Part shown: positions 23,410-30,854 of the stretch, one piece after another
How positions within the stretch are numbered: the stretch's first letter is position 1
How the letters are laid out: each line of letters starts with the position of its first letter
From: CAZDXB01 sp964509335
GTDB taxonomy: Bacteria; Bacteroidota; Ignavibacteria; Kapaibacteriales; UBA2268
DNA length: 30,854 nt
Assembly: GCA_964509335.1 (NCBI GenBank)
Contig: CAZDXB010000031.1
Location: forward strand, 1-30,854
Reading direction: 5' to 3'
Translations under genes and position numbers: made by a program
The notes under the pieces: model-generated
Told to the model about the DNA's origin: nothing
The model's input: only the letters and a program-made list of their open reading frames with translations
Database searches by the model: none

Positions 23410-24285
23410 TTACCCCCCTATCTTCTGCAAGACTATGCCGCCGACTATAAATACTAAACCGCCGATAGTTGAAAGCGCTATTTCCTCGCCGACGAACAAA
23501 TTGATGAACAGCAGAGATAAAAACGGCGATAGATAGATTAGATTTCCGACTTGAGCGGTCGTTCGGGAATATTTCAAAGCGAGCAGCCAGAACACGAACG
23601 TTACGCCCATTTCGAAAGCGCCGACGTAGAGCGAGCCGAATATCCCCTGGACAGGCGGCATTTCGAAGCGGATGAAAAACAAGGAAAAGATAAGCGTAAA
23701 GACAAAACCGAACGAGAAGTTCAAAAACAGCTTGAGGGTTTCTTTGCGTTTGTCTTTAACGTTGAATATCCAGAACAAAGCCCAAATCAGCGAACTGCCT
23801 AACGCCAACGAAACGCCCAGTTCGTCGCTGAAGCGCAGCGAAAAAGGCTCGCCGCCGGTAGCTATTATTATCGCGCCGAAAAAGCTGACGAGCAATGCCG
23901 CTATATTAACGAACTTGATTTTCTGCTTCAGAAGCGGAATCGACAACACGGCGATAACAACAGCCCAAGTGTAATTCAACGCCAAAGCTTCTTGAGCGCG
24001 CAGAATATCGTAAGCTTTGAACAAGACTAAGTAGTAAAGAAAGGGATTCAGAAAGCCGAGCAGAGCGGAATTGAGTATATCCTTCGTTCTCTGCCGCTTC
24101 AATTCGCCGAGCCTGCCTTTGACGGCGAGAATAGCGAACAAAATCGCCGAAGCGACGAACGACGAAAACAGAAGAAGGCTGACGAAATCCAAATACCGCA
24201 ACGACAGCTTAAAAGCGCTCGCCACCGTTGACCAGAGCAGAACCGAAATCATCGCGAAAACGTAAGCTTTCCTTTGTTCGTCCAT
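23410..24285 (-). CDS. EamA/DMT-superfamily transporter
   Basis: A 291-residue inner-membrane protein with about ten helices in two EamA repeats, as expected for drug/metabolite exporters (RhaT/YdcZ type). Family landmarks are VLLWSTVASAFKLSLRY (residues 16-32), ALNYTWAVVIAVLSIPLLKQ closing the first repeat, and NLIYLSPFLSLLFINLFVGEEI in the second. The length is normal. Substrates of this family range from amino acids to purines and cannot be predicted here. The gene is divergent from the small membrane-protein gene at 24401 across a 115-base spacer. Confidence 0.88.
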   Translation of the reverse strand: MDEQRKAYVFAMISVLLWSTVASAFKLSLRYLDFVSLLLFSSFVASAILFAILAVKGRLGELKRQRTKDILNSALLGFLNPFLYYLVLFKAYDILRAQEALALNYTWAVVIAVLSIPLLKQKIKFVNIAALLVSFFGAIIIATGGEPFSLRFSDELGVSLALGSSLIWALFWIFNVKDKRKETLKLFLNFSFGFVFTLIFSLFFIRFEMPPVQGIFGSLYVGAFEMGVTFVFWLLALKYSRTTAQVGNLIYLSPFLSLLFINLFVGEEIALSTIGGLVFIVGGIVLQKIGG

Positions 24286-24371
24286 AATCGCTATAAAAAC
24301 AAATATATTATCAGTTCGCTTTTTAAATTGCGATAAAAATAACTATTTTAGCTATGAAGTCGAAGGAAATT

Positions 24372-24404
24372 ATGAGAAAGAATATAAAAATAGCGGCTAA
24401 ATGA
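24372..24404 (+). other. Possible leader ORF coupled to the next gene
   Basis: ATG at 24372, 10 residues (MRKNIKIAAK), preceded by GAAGGAAATT, with its stop overlapping the next start as ATGA at 24401-24404. It could serve as a translated leader that brings ribosomes to a start codon lacking its own binding site. An ATG at 24354 in the same frame gives 16 residues. Chance is a real alternative. Confidence 0.2.
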
Positions 24405-24826
24405 TAGTAAACACGGCGATACTGACAGCGCTAACGCTTCTTGTCCTTTTTTTGAGCGAGAAAGCCAACAAGAAATTCGGCAAGAAAGTATTTCCGGGAT
24501 ATACTCGTAAAATCAAGAAAACCGAAGAGAAGCTGGAAGGCTTAAAAAACCTAATCCGGCTGACCTTCATACACAAAGACGAGAAAACGCGAGAAAAGCT
24601 ACAAAAGGAATACAGCGAGTTGCACAGCAGAATCTTTTTCGTTAAAATGGCGACAAACACTTTCTTTCTCGTCCCTTACGTCATCTACGGCGTCGTCGCC
24701 TACTTCGTTTTCAGAGACAAAGAGCTTCTGCTACCCCCGATAAATTATATTATCCTAATCTTAGGCGTTTACTTCATCGTAAAATTCTTAGCGATGACTT
24801 TGAAAAACCTCATTTCGCATAAATGA
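24401..24826 (+). CDS. Small three-helix membrane protein with coiled-coil
   Basis: A 141-residue protein of no family I can name with confidence. Hydrophobic segments lie at about 3-19, 80-104 and 113-135, and a long charged, heptad-like region (about 33-78, rich in Lys and Glu) lies between the first and second. This order (helix, cytosolic coiled-coil, two helices) is the layout of the Oxa1-superfamily members DUF106, EMC3, TMCO1 and Get1. However, the hydrophilic groove residues that define the fold cannot be judged by eye. The start codon has no Shine-Dalgarno site and overlaps the stop of a tiny leader frame. It is convergent with the DCC gene, separated by a palindrome. Confidence 0.6.
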   Translation: MIVNTAILTALTLLVLFLSEKANKKFGKKVFPGYTRKIKKTEEKLEGLKNLIRLTFIHKDEKTREKLQKEYSELHSRIFFVKMATNTFFLVPYVIYGVVAYFVFRDKELLLPPINYIILILGVYFIVKFLAMTLKNLISHK

Positions 24827-24849
24827 AACTCGTCTTTCCTTCTCAATTG

Positions 24850-24869
24850 CAACGAGCTTTAGCTCGTTG
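24850..24869. repeat. Palindrome between convergent genes
   Basis: CAACGAGC-TTTA-GCTCGTTG is a perfect 8-bp hairpin (9 bp if the loop closes), located between the 24401-24826 gene and the DCC gene. There is no T tract on either side, so it may be a REP-like repeat or a weak factor-dependent terminator. Confidence 0.6.
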
Positions 24870-24875
24870 GGAAGC

Positions 24876-25295
24876 TTAAAGTTCATCCCCAATAAACCTA
24901 TCGGCGTATTCTTCGGGCGGTTCGAATAGCTTGTCGCTTTTGCCGAACCAATTGTATCTTTTCTTTTTTACGAATCTGTAAATGTTGTCTCTGAAAGTCC
25001 TTGGGACTAACGCGGCGAAATAATAAAACGCTTTCCAGTAGCCGCCGAATTTCTTGATTATTTTTAGGATAGCGGTGGATTCAAAGTAAACCCTGTCGCC
25101 GTCTATTAAGATTACGGAAGATAAGTCGCTTCCGGCATGCCCCGCTTCGGTTAGCATATTAGACGCCGCTTGGGACTGAAGCGGCGCGAATTTGAATATT
25201 CCTTCGCTATCCTCCCGCAAAACGAAATCCACCGTCGAATTGCACAAATTGCAAGCGCCGTCGTATAATATAATCGGTTTTTTAGTTTCGCTCAT
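24876..25295 (-). CDS. DCC-family thiol-disulfide oxidoreductase (DUF393)
   Basis: A 139-residue protein beginning at the ATG at 25295. This start is supported because it overlaps the upstream stop as ATGA and follows a GGAGAG site. A longer frame from 25346 would lie inside the GH13 gene and adds 17 unlikely residues. The N-terminus has the family motif YDGACNLC (Cys15 and Cys18), followed by FVLREDSEGIFKFAPLQSQ and the conserved Ser-Thr-Ala-Ile region (VYFESTAILKIIKKFGG). Members are predicted thioredoxin-fold redox proteins with unknown partners. The four-base overlap suggests translational coupling to the GH13-like gene in the uvrC operon. Confidence 0.9.
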   Translation of the reverse strand: MSETKKPIILYDGACNLCNSTVDFVLREDSEGIFKFAPLQSQAASNMLTEAGHAGSDLSSVILIDGDRVYFESTAILKIIKKFGGYWKAFYYFAALVPRTFRDNIYRFVKKKRYNWFGKSDKLFEPPEEYADRFIGDEL

Positions 25296-27205
25296 AATAA
25301 CTCTCCGAACATAAATTCGAACGGCGACAGTTCGGCTATCATCCACCCAAACGCCAATCGATAATCATCGCCGAAATAATTATTGAATTTGCTTTTAGTT
25401 TCGTCGGTTTTTACGCCGAAATATATTTTCTTGCGCGGATTAATCGAGCCGACGAAAAGACACTTTTTGCCGTTAAATACGCGTTTGTAAGCGACGACTT
25501 CCTCGACCGTCGTCTCCGCCGCTTCGACTGAATCAATATCGTAATTTCTGCTAAAATCCATAATTTCGTTCCTTAATTCCGCGATTCGCCAAATAAAATC
25601 CTTAAACTCGCTATCGCTCACCCAATTCAGACTCGCTGTTGAAAACAAAGGCAGAACATCTTGCGGATATTTTTTAATCTCTTCGTCGGTAAAATCCAGC
25701 CCCGTGTTAATCGGCTTTTCTTCGCCCAGCTCAAAACCGGAAGAAATAAAAGGAATCGTCGGCAGAAAATTAGCGAACGCCCAAGCCAATTTCGAGAATT
25801 TTGCGTCATTATATCGAGACGCCGCTCTCGGCGTATTGTGCGTTTCCGGCGTTCCGAAAAACGGTATCGGGCTTCCTTTTTCCGCTAACATTTCAATAAT
25901 TTCTTTCGCTTTATTCGGTCTGTGCAAATCAAACGGCAAATACCCCACGGACGCGTCGTATCCCTCTTTAGCCGATTTTTCCGTCAAAGCAAAATTCTCC
26001 TCCCAAAAGACAAAACCGGGATTTCCCTTTCGAGCTTCGGACACTATCATTTGTCGCAACTTAGACGGCAAGGCATGCCCCATATCCAGCAATACGCCGT
26101 CTATCCCGAATTTCTGCTTGTAATATGGAATTACGCCGCATAATTCGTCCCAAAGCGTTCGAACGGCGTTTTCTTCGCGTGCCAACTTCTCGTCGTACAT
26201 CCTCACCGTGTTATACGCTATATAGTTAAAATCGGGATGGGCGTAGAGCCGCAAATAGGTAACGTCGCTCCATGGCGGCTGAACGTCGTCGGGGGGCCAA
26301 TCGGCGAAAGCTCCCGGTATTCTGCAGAACGTCTTTTTTAACTCGCCCAAGACGCCGTAAATTCTGTTCTCCACTCTCGCGGTCTTGCTTGGCGGTTCGA
26401 CGAACATGTTTCTATATTTCTCGCTGGGTTTCGGCAACCCCAAAAATTCGCCGCTTTCGACTTTTTGCTTTATCTTTTCCAATTCCTCTCGCTTAAATAC
26501 CGGCGCGCCGTATTTAGATTCGTCTCTTTCGCCCGGCTTTCTGTCTTTTACGTTCTCCTTTATCCAATAAAACCATTCGGGACGCTCAAGAGCCAAGTCG
26601 CTATCTATGCTCGCGGTCCTCAAAACGAATTCCAAAACAACCTTCATGCCAAGCGAATGAGCGGCTTCGACGAACGCGGCGAATTGCGAATCCAAGTTCA
26701 TGTTTAAAACCGGTTCGCCTAGATTCTCGTCGATTTTATACGGATTCTTTATAGCGTAAGGCGAACCCAAATCGCCTTTCCTGCCGTCAAGACCGATTTC
26801 AGTTATCGGCAATAAATAAACTACGTTTACGCCCATGCTTTTCAAATAAGGAAGTATCGCTATCGACTTCAGAAAAGTGCCGGTTTCCCGAAAACCGTTC
26901 TCGTCGGGTCCCGTTTCTATTTTGCCGTCGCCGTTGTGGTCGAAGCATGTAGTAAAGCGAGCGAATATATTATAAATAGTCGCATGCTTAGTCCAGTCCC
27001 TATCCGGCAACATTACGGGATTTTTAGATAATTTCCGGATTTCTTCGATTTTGTCAACATAATAGTTGAAAGGATTTACCTCGATTTTTTTAACGGCGGC
27101 GTTCGGTTCTGGCGTCCACAAACTAGGAACGTAATAAACGCAATCATTCGCGCCGCTTTTACCCTTTCGCAGCGATTTTTCCAGCTCGTCTAAGTTATTT
27201 CCCAT
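25292..27205 (-). CDS. GH13 (alpha-amylase)-like protein with degenerate catalytic motifs
   Basis: A 637-residue cytosolic protein (no signal peptide) with GH13 barrel features. HATIYNIFARFTTCF begins the barrel. An EF-hand-like loop DHNGDGKIE lies at about 89-97, and GVNVVYLLPITEIG near 125-138. The four conserved regions differ from active amylases. Region I is LEFVLRTAS (no NH), region II is GIDGVLLDMGHALP with Asp374 present but Leu in the usual Arg place, region III has WEENF (Glu402/403) and region IV is ETHNTPR, where Asn457 takes the place of the stabilising Asp. PEWFYW and PSEKYRNMF resemble stretches in GlgE-type maltosyltransferases. It may act on alpha-glucans in a modified way or be non-catalytic. 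It sits between uvrC (9 bases upstream) and the coupled DCC gene, with an AGGGAC site. Confidence 0.8.
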   Translation of the reverse strand: MGNNLDELEKSLRKGKSGANDCVYYVPSLWTPEPNAAVKKIEVNPFNYYVDKIEEIRKLSKNPVMLPDRDWTKHATIYNIFARFTTCFDHNGDGKIETGPDENGFRETGTFLKSIAILPYLKSMGVNVVYLLPITEIGLDGRKGDLGSPYAIKNPYKIDENLGEPVLNMNLDSQFAAFVEAAHSLGMKVVLEFVLRTASIDSDLALERPEWFYWIKENVKDRKPGERDESKYGAPVFKREELEKIKQKVESGEFLGLPKPSEKYRNMFVEPPSKTARVENRIYGVLGELKKTFCRIPGAFADWPPDDVQPPWSDVTYLRLYAHPDFNYIAYNTVRMYDEKLAREENAVRTLWDELCGVIPYYKQKFGIDGVLLDMGHALPSKLRQMIVSEARKGNPGFVFWEENFALTEKSAKEGYDASVGYLPFDLHRPNKAKEIIEMLAEKGSPIPFFGTPETHNTPRAASRYNDAKFSKLAWAFANFLPTIPFISSGFELGEEKPINTGLDFTDEEIKKYPQDVLPLFSTASLNWVSDSEFKDFIWRIAELRNEIMDFSRNYDIDSVEAAETTVEEVVAYKRVFNGKKCLFVGSINPRKKIYFGVKTDETKSKFNNYFGDDYRLAFGWMIAELSPFEFMFGELL

Positions 27206-27214
27206 ATAGTCCCT

Positions 27215-29074
27215 CTATTTGTTTTCAAAATATTGCGTTATAGAGTTCGCCGCCTTCTCTCCCACTATTGCTTTCAAAGTCTCATAATCCGCGTTTTTTA
27301 CCTTGTCGCTCGAACCTAACTCCACTAATAATTTTTGCGCCCTTTTTTCTCCGATTCCTGGAATTTTCGTCAACTCCGTCTGAAACGTCCTCTTATCTCG
27401 CAACTTTTTGTGATAAGTAATAGCGAATCTGTGCGCCTCGTCGCGTATTCTTTGGATTAATTTTAACGCGCTCGATGTTTTCGGTAGCAAAATCGAATCT
27501 TTTTTACCCTTTATGAACACCTCGTCCAAACGCTTCGCCAGACCAATAATTGAAATCTTGCTTTCAATGCCCAATTCGGTAAGCGCGGCGTCCGCGGCTG
27601 AAAGCTGTCCTTTGCCGCCGTCGATTACGATTAAATCGGGGAACTCGCCTCTTTCGTCAATAACTCGTTTGTAGCGTCTCCCCACCGCCTCTTTCATAGC
27701 GGCAAAATCGTCGTTTTTATGAACGTCTCTAATTTTAAACTTGCGATAATCCGATTTCTTCGGCTTGCCGTCGGCGAACACGACGCATGACGCTACCAGC
27801 TCGGAACCCTGCATATGCGAGTTGTCGAAGCATTCAATCCTTCGCGGCAATTTCTGCAAATTCAAATCCCTTTTCAGAGCTTGAACAGACCTCGGAACCG
27901 CTTGCTCGCGCTTCGCCAAAGCGAGATGATAATCCTTTAATATATACTCCGCGTTTTTCGCCGCCATTTCTACTAATTTCCGCTTCTCGCCTCGTTGCGG
28001 AACGGTTATTTTTACCGCGCCGTCTCTCTTTTCTCTTAACCACTTTTCAATAAATTCCTTGTCGCTCGGCTCGCTCGGCAAAAATATTTCTTTAGGCGCG
28101 AAATCAGACTCCAAAAACCATTTTTCCACGGATGTCTGCAAAATGCTTTCGTCTGAGTCCTTTTCGGCATTCGGAACGATATAATGCCTTTTGCCGACCA
28201 TCTTTCCGTCTCTGATTTTAAATATTAAAACGCAAGCCGAAGATTCTTCCCTGCCGAAACCGAACACGTCCCTATCGACCAAATCCGCCGTTACAATTTT
28301 CTGCTTAGCTTGATATTCCTTTAGTAACAAATATCTATCTCTCGATCTCGCCGCCTCTTCGAACTTCATCTCGCCGGAAAGCCGCTCCATCTCCTCGCGC
28401 AACTGCTTTTCTACTTCTTTCGTTTTGCCGTTCAATATTTGCGCCGCCTGCTTGACTTTGCGATTATACTCTTCCTTGCTAATCAAGCCCTCGCAAGGTC
28501 CTTCGCACTTTTCGATGTGATAATCGAGACAAAGTTTGTATTTCTTGGTTCTGACCGCCTCGTCGGTTAAATTATACTTGCAAGTCCTTATCATAAATAT
28601 CTTTCGAACGAGCCGCAGCGTCCTTTTCAGACTGCCGACGTTCGTAAACGGTCCGAAATACTTCGAGCCGTCCCGAACAACCGTTCTAGTGGCGAAAATT
28701 CGCGGATATTTCTCGCTAGTTACGCGAACGTACGGATAGGACTTGTCGTCCCGCAGAAGCACGTTATATCGGGGCTTATACTTCTTTACCAAAGTATCTT
28801 CCAAAATCAGAGCCTCGGCTTCGGAATCGACCATTATATAGTCAAAATCGGCAATTTTCTTGACCATCGCTATCGTCTTGGCGTCCGCCGGTCCGCCCTT
28901 CTGGAAATACGAGCGCACCCTGCTCCTGAGATTTTTCGCTTTGCCAACGTATATTATACTATCGTTTTTATTCTTGTGAAGATACACGCCGGGCTTGCTC
29001 GGCAGGGAATTCAATTTCTCCTTCAGTTCGAGCTTGTCTCCGGTATCGGCTATATTTTCCGTACTTTTCGCCAT
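27215..29074 (-). CDS. uvrC: UvrABC system protein C (excinuclease subunit)
   Basis: A 619-residue UvrC, which makes the two incisions around bulky DNA lesions together with UvrA and UvrB. Domains in order: GIY-YIG nuclease (PGVYLHK to YVGKAKNLRSRVRSYF, about residues 28-57), a Cys-containing linker with the RTCKYNLT region, a UVR domain (about 205-240, EMERLSGEMKFEEAARSRD), an RNase H-like C-terminal nuclease (CFDNSHMQGSELVASCVVF, then LIVIDGGKGQLSAA) and tandem helix-hairpin-helix (LTKIPGIGEKRAQKLL, near 565). The length is normal. A GTG at 29080 is also possible and adds two residues; I chose the ATG at 29074. The three-gene operon uvrC / GH13-like / DCC is very tightly spaced. Confidence 0.95.
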   Translation of the reverse strand: MAKSTENIADTGDKLELKEKLNSLPSKPGVYLHKNKNDSIIYVGKAKNLRSRVRSYFQKGGPADAKTIAMVKKIADFDYIMVDSEAEALILEDTLVKKYKPRYNVLLRDDKSYPYVRVTSEKYPRIFATRTVVRDGSKYFGPFTNVGSLKRTLRLVRKIFMIRTCKYNLTDEAVRTKKYKLCLDYHIEKCEGPCEGLISKEEYNRKVKQAAQILNGKTKEVEKQLREEMERLSGEMKFEEAARSRDRYLLLKEYQAKQKIVTADLVDRDVFGFGREESSACVLIFKIRDGKMVGKRHYIVPNAEKDSDESILQTSVEKWFLESDFAPKEIFLPSEPSDKEFIEKWLREKRDGAVKITVPQRGEKRKLVEMAAKNAEYILKDYHLALAKREQAVPRSVQALKRDLNLQKLPRRIECFDNSHMQGSELVASCVVFADGKPKKSDYRKFKIRDVHKNDDFAAMKEAVGRRYKRVIDERGEFPDLIVIDGGKGQLSAADAALTELGIESKISIIGLAKRLDEVFIKGKKDSILLPKTSSALKLIQRIRDEAHRFAITYHKKLRDKRTFQTELTKIPGIGEKRAQKLLVELGSSDKVKNADYETLKAIVGEKAANSITQYFENK

Positions 29075-29152
29075 TTTCACAAATCAACTAAATCCTCATA
29101 TTAAAGAAGGAAAACGCTCGTAATAATTGCAGAAGTAATAGGGTTCAACATA

Positions 29153-30670
29153 TCAATTAGCCCAGCCAGGAAAAATCGACGGGTCTAACTGAAAAACGAC
29201 GCCGCCCCAAAAGTAGAATATCAAAGAATTTACGATTATCCCGATAATATTAATAAATATACCGGCTCTCGCCATATCAGAAACTTTAATCCGTCCCGAG
29301 CCAAAGATAATCGCGTTAGGCGGCGTGGCGACCGGAAGCATAAACGCGAACGAAGCCGAAATCGTCGCGGGAATCATCAAATACAGCGGATTGACTTTTA
29401 TAGCCGTAGCGATTGAAGCGAAAATCGGCAGCAGCGTTTGGGTTGTAGCGGTGTTCGACGTTAGCTCGGTCAAAAACGTAAGCGTTGTGGAAGCCGCCCC
29501 GACTAATAATAATGTCGGCGCGCCCGCCAAAGACTGGAACTCCCTGCCGACCACTTCCGACAAGCCCGAACTTTGAAACCCCGCCGCCAAAGCGAATCCG
29601 CCGCCAAAAAGCAGAATTATCTCCCAAGGTATTTTTTTGATGTCGTTCGCCGTCAAAATTCGCCCTCTCCTGCCCGAACGCGTAGGAAGTACAAATAAGA
29701 AAAAAGCCGTGAAAATCGCCACCGTTCCGTCGTCGATTAATTCGCCGAAACTGAACCAATCCGCCCATCCGGGTATTTGGAACGCGCCTATGTCTATGTC
29801 TTTCCTGAATATCCAAAGCAAGGCGGTTAGTATAAATATGACAAACACTAGCTTTTCTTCAAAGCTCGCTCCGCCCATTTGTTTATATTCCTTATGAACT
29901 ACCGAGCGATTGATTTTAATATCGTTTTTTATTTTGAAAATCACCGCCGTAAGCATAAACCAAGCAATCGCCAACATCACTATGGATATTGGCAGAACCG
30001 CCGCCATCCATTGACCGAAACTAATTTCGGGCGCTTCGGGAAAAGATATTTGATATATCCGCAGGAAAGCCAAGTTCGGGGGCGTGCCGACTAATGTCGC
30101 TTCGCCGCCTATAGACGAAGCGTAGGCTATACCCAATAATAAAGCGATTGAAAACTTCTTCACTTTATCGCGAGAGTAGTCCTCTTCAAGTTTGTAAATA
30201 ACGGCTAAAGCTATCGGAAGCATCATCAAAGCGGTAGCCGTGTTGGAAATAAACATAGACAAAACCGCGCAGGCGAGCATAAAGCCCAATATCAATTTCC
30301 TCGGACTCGAACCTATCGCTCTGATGATTATGAGCGAAATCCGCTTGTGCAAATCCCACTTTTCCATTGCCACCGCTATCGAAAAGCCGCCGAGAAATAG
30401 CAATATGATGCTGTTGAAATAAATCGGCGCGGTTTGCTTGGCGCTGAGAATACCGAGTATCGGATACAAAAACACCGGCAGAAGCGCCGTAGCGCCTAAA
30501 GGTATCGCTTCGGTAATCCACAGCGCCGACATCAAAACGGCGACAGCCGCCATCCGAGAAGCTATTATGTTATCGGGACTTAAAGGAAAAATGATTAGGA
30601 AAAAAAATAGCGCCGTCCCCAGAACAATTCCGGTAATCTGCGGCTTATTATAAGAACTCTCCAGCGTCAT
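29153..30670 (-). CDS. DASS/SLC13-family symporter with canonical SNT motifs
   Basis: A 505-residue transporter with about 11 membrane segments. Both family signature motifs are canonical: MFISNTATALMMLP (Ser142-Asn143-Thr144) and ELTSNTATTQTLLP (Ser405-Asn406-Thr407). GTPPNLAF (195-202) and TPPNAIIFGSG (449-459) are also intact. This fits a sodium-coupled dicarboxylate (succinate, malate, fumarate) or sulfate carrier. WITEAIPLGATALLPVFLYP and PWEIILLFGGGFALAAGF are further landmarks. It stands alone. A second, divergent DASS gene lies at 16867-18378, and the contrast between their motifs suggests different substrates or coupling ions. No Shine-Dalgarno site is evident. Confidence 0.92.
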   Translation of the reverse strand: MTLESSYNKPQITGIVLGTALFFFLIIFPLSPDNIIASRMAAVAVLMSALWITEAIPLGATALLPVFLYPILGILSAKQTAPIYFNSIILLFLGGFSIAVAMEKWDLHKRISLIIIRAIGSSPRKLILGFMLACAVLSMFISNTATALMMLPIALAVIYKLEEDYSRDKVKKFSIALLLGIAYASSIGGEATLVGTPPNLAFLRIYQISFPEAPEISFGQWMAAVLPISIVMLAIAWFMLTAVIFKIKNDIKINRSVVHKEYKQMGGASFEEKLVFVIFILTALLWIFRKDIDIGAFQIPGWADWFSFGELIDDGTVAIFTAFFLFVLPTRSGRRGRILTANDIKKIPWEIILLFGGGFALAAGFQSSGLSEVVGREFQSLAGAPTLLLVGAASTTLTFLTELTSNTATTQTLLPIFASIATAIKVNPLYLMIPATISASFAFMLPVATPPNAIIFGSGRIKVSDMARAGIFINIIGIIVNSLIFYFWGGVVFQLDPSIFPGWAN

Positions 30671-30791
30671 ACGCGCCTTTTCGCTATTCGTAAACTTCCT
30701 TTCCTTAAGTTCCGAAAAAATCCATTATTAACAAAATTTATTTGGTTTTCAGTCTCATATTTCCTATCGCTCCGCTTGTTACGATAAGTAT

Positions 30792-30824
30792 ATTCATCCG
30801 ACGACTCCAAGTCATCGGATGAAT
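30792..30824. repeat. REP-like palindrome at the window end
   Basis: ATTCATCCGACGACT, CCA, AGTCATCGGATGAAT. The 15-bp arms pair except at one position, which is a C-A mismatch in plus-strand RNA but a G-U pair in minus-strand RNA. No T tract follows in either direction, so it is not an obvious terminator. It lies upstream of the DASS gene. Nothing else is visible in 30671-30854. Confidence 0.75.
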
Positions 30825-30854
30825 CAAGCGGCGCGAAGCATTCGCTCTCGAAAT

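Noticed and set aside
25296..25346. 17-residue N-terminal extension of the DCC protein
   Set aside because: It lies within the GH13-like gene, while the ATG at 25295 has a binding site and an ATGA overlap.
29316..29816. 166-codon minus-strand frame inside the DASS gene
   Set aside because: It is an Arg/Gly-rich shadow of the transporter in another frame.

Overview
The window most likely comes from a member of the Bacteroidota or the wider FCB group, and an Ignavibacteria/Kapabacteria-like lineage is my guess. Two large secreted proteins (1309-2967 and 20552-23329) end in a type IX secretion (T9SS) sorting domain. The few promoter-like sites resemble the Bacteroidota TTTG/TAnnTTTG type. Base composition is moderately AT-rich. 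No rRNA, CRISPR array, phage or intact insertion sequence is visible. One run of exactly 100 N (11647-11746) shows this is a scaffolded draft assembly.

Layout. 70-1282: two small secreted proteins, one extremely cysteine-rich, closed by a strong terminator. 1309-2967: a T9SS-exported Asp-box protein. 2968-3277: a MITE-like element with a REP-like palindrome nested inside it. 3278-5743 (minus): a Tat-exported DUF362 protein followed by a membrane polyferredoxin that looks like a NapH::NapG fusion. 5842-7244 (plus): an integral membrane protein of ECF S-component size, translationally coupled to a lipoprotein and followed by a terminator. 7247-7318: tRNA-Glu(CTC). 7420-9291: ComEC. 9367-11492 (minus): a FemAB/GNAT-like acyltransferase and a GT4 glycosyltransferase. 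11493-11863: a palindrome, a 27-bp tandem repeat and the assembly gap. 11864-13495 (minus): CstA, divergent from an M49-like lipoprotein metallopeptidase and a branched-chain aminotransferase (13636-16400).

16467-18934 (minus): an evenly spaced three-gene operon of a CBS-pair protein, a DASS/SLC13 transporter with non-canonical motifs and a mini beta-carbonic-anhydrase-like protein. A second CBS-pair gene lies divergently at 19319-19753 and overlaps pgeF tail to tail. 20552-24285 (minus): a large T9SS protein and an EamA exporter. 24401-24826: a small three-helix membrane protein with a coiled-coil. 24876-29074 (minus): uvrC, a GH13-like protein with degenerate catalytic motifs, and a DCC thiol oxidoreductase in one tight operon. 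29153-30670: a second DASS transporter with canonical SNT motifs.

Themes. Several genes fit a heterotroph living on peptides and organic acids: CstA (peptide/pyruvate uptake), the M49-like peptidase, branched-chain aminotransferase and two DASS carriers. The most interesting candidate system is the CBS/DASS/mini-carbonic-anhydrase operon with its divergent CBS partner. It may be a nucleotide-gated anion (possibly bicarbonate) uptake module. The DUF362 plus NapH::NapG-like electron-transfer pair comes next. All functional links are inferred from sequence and gene order only.
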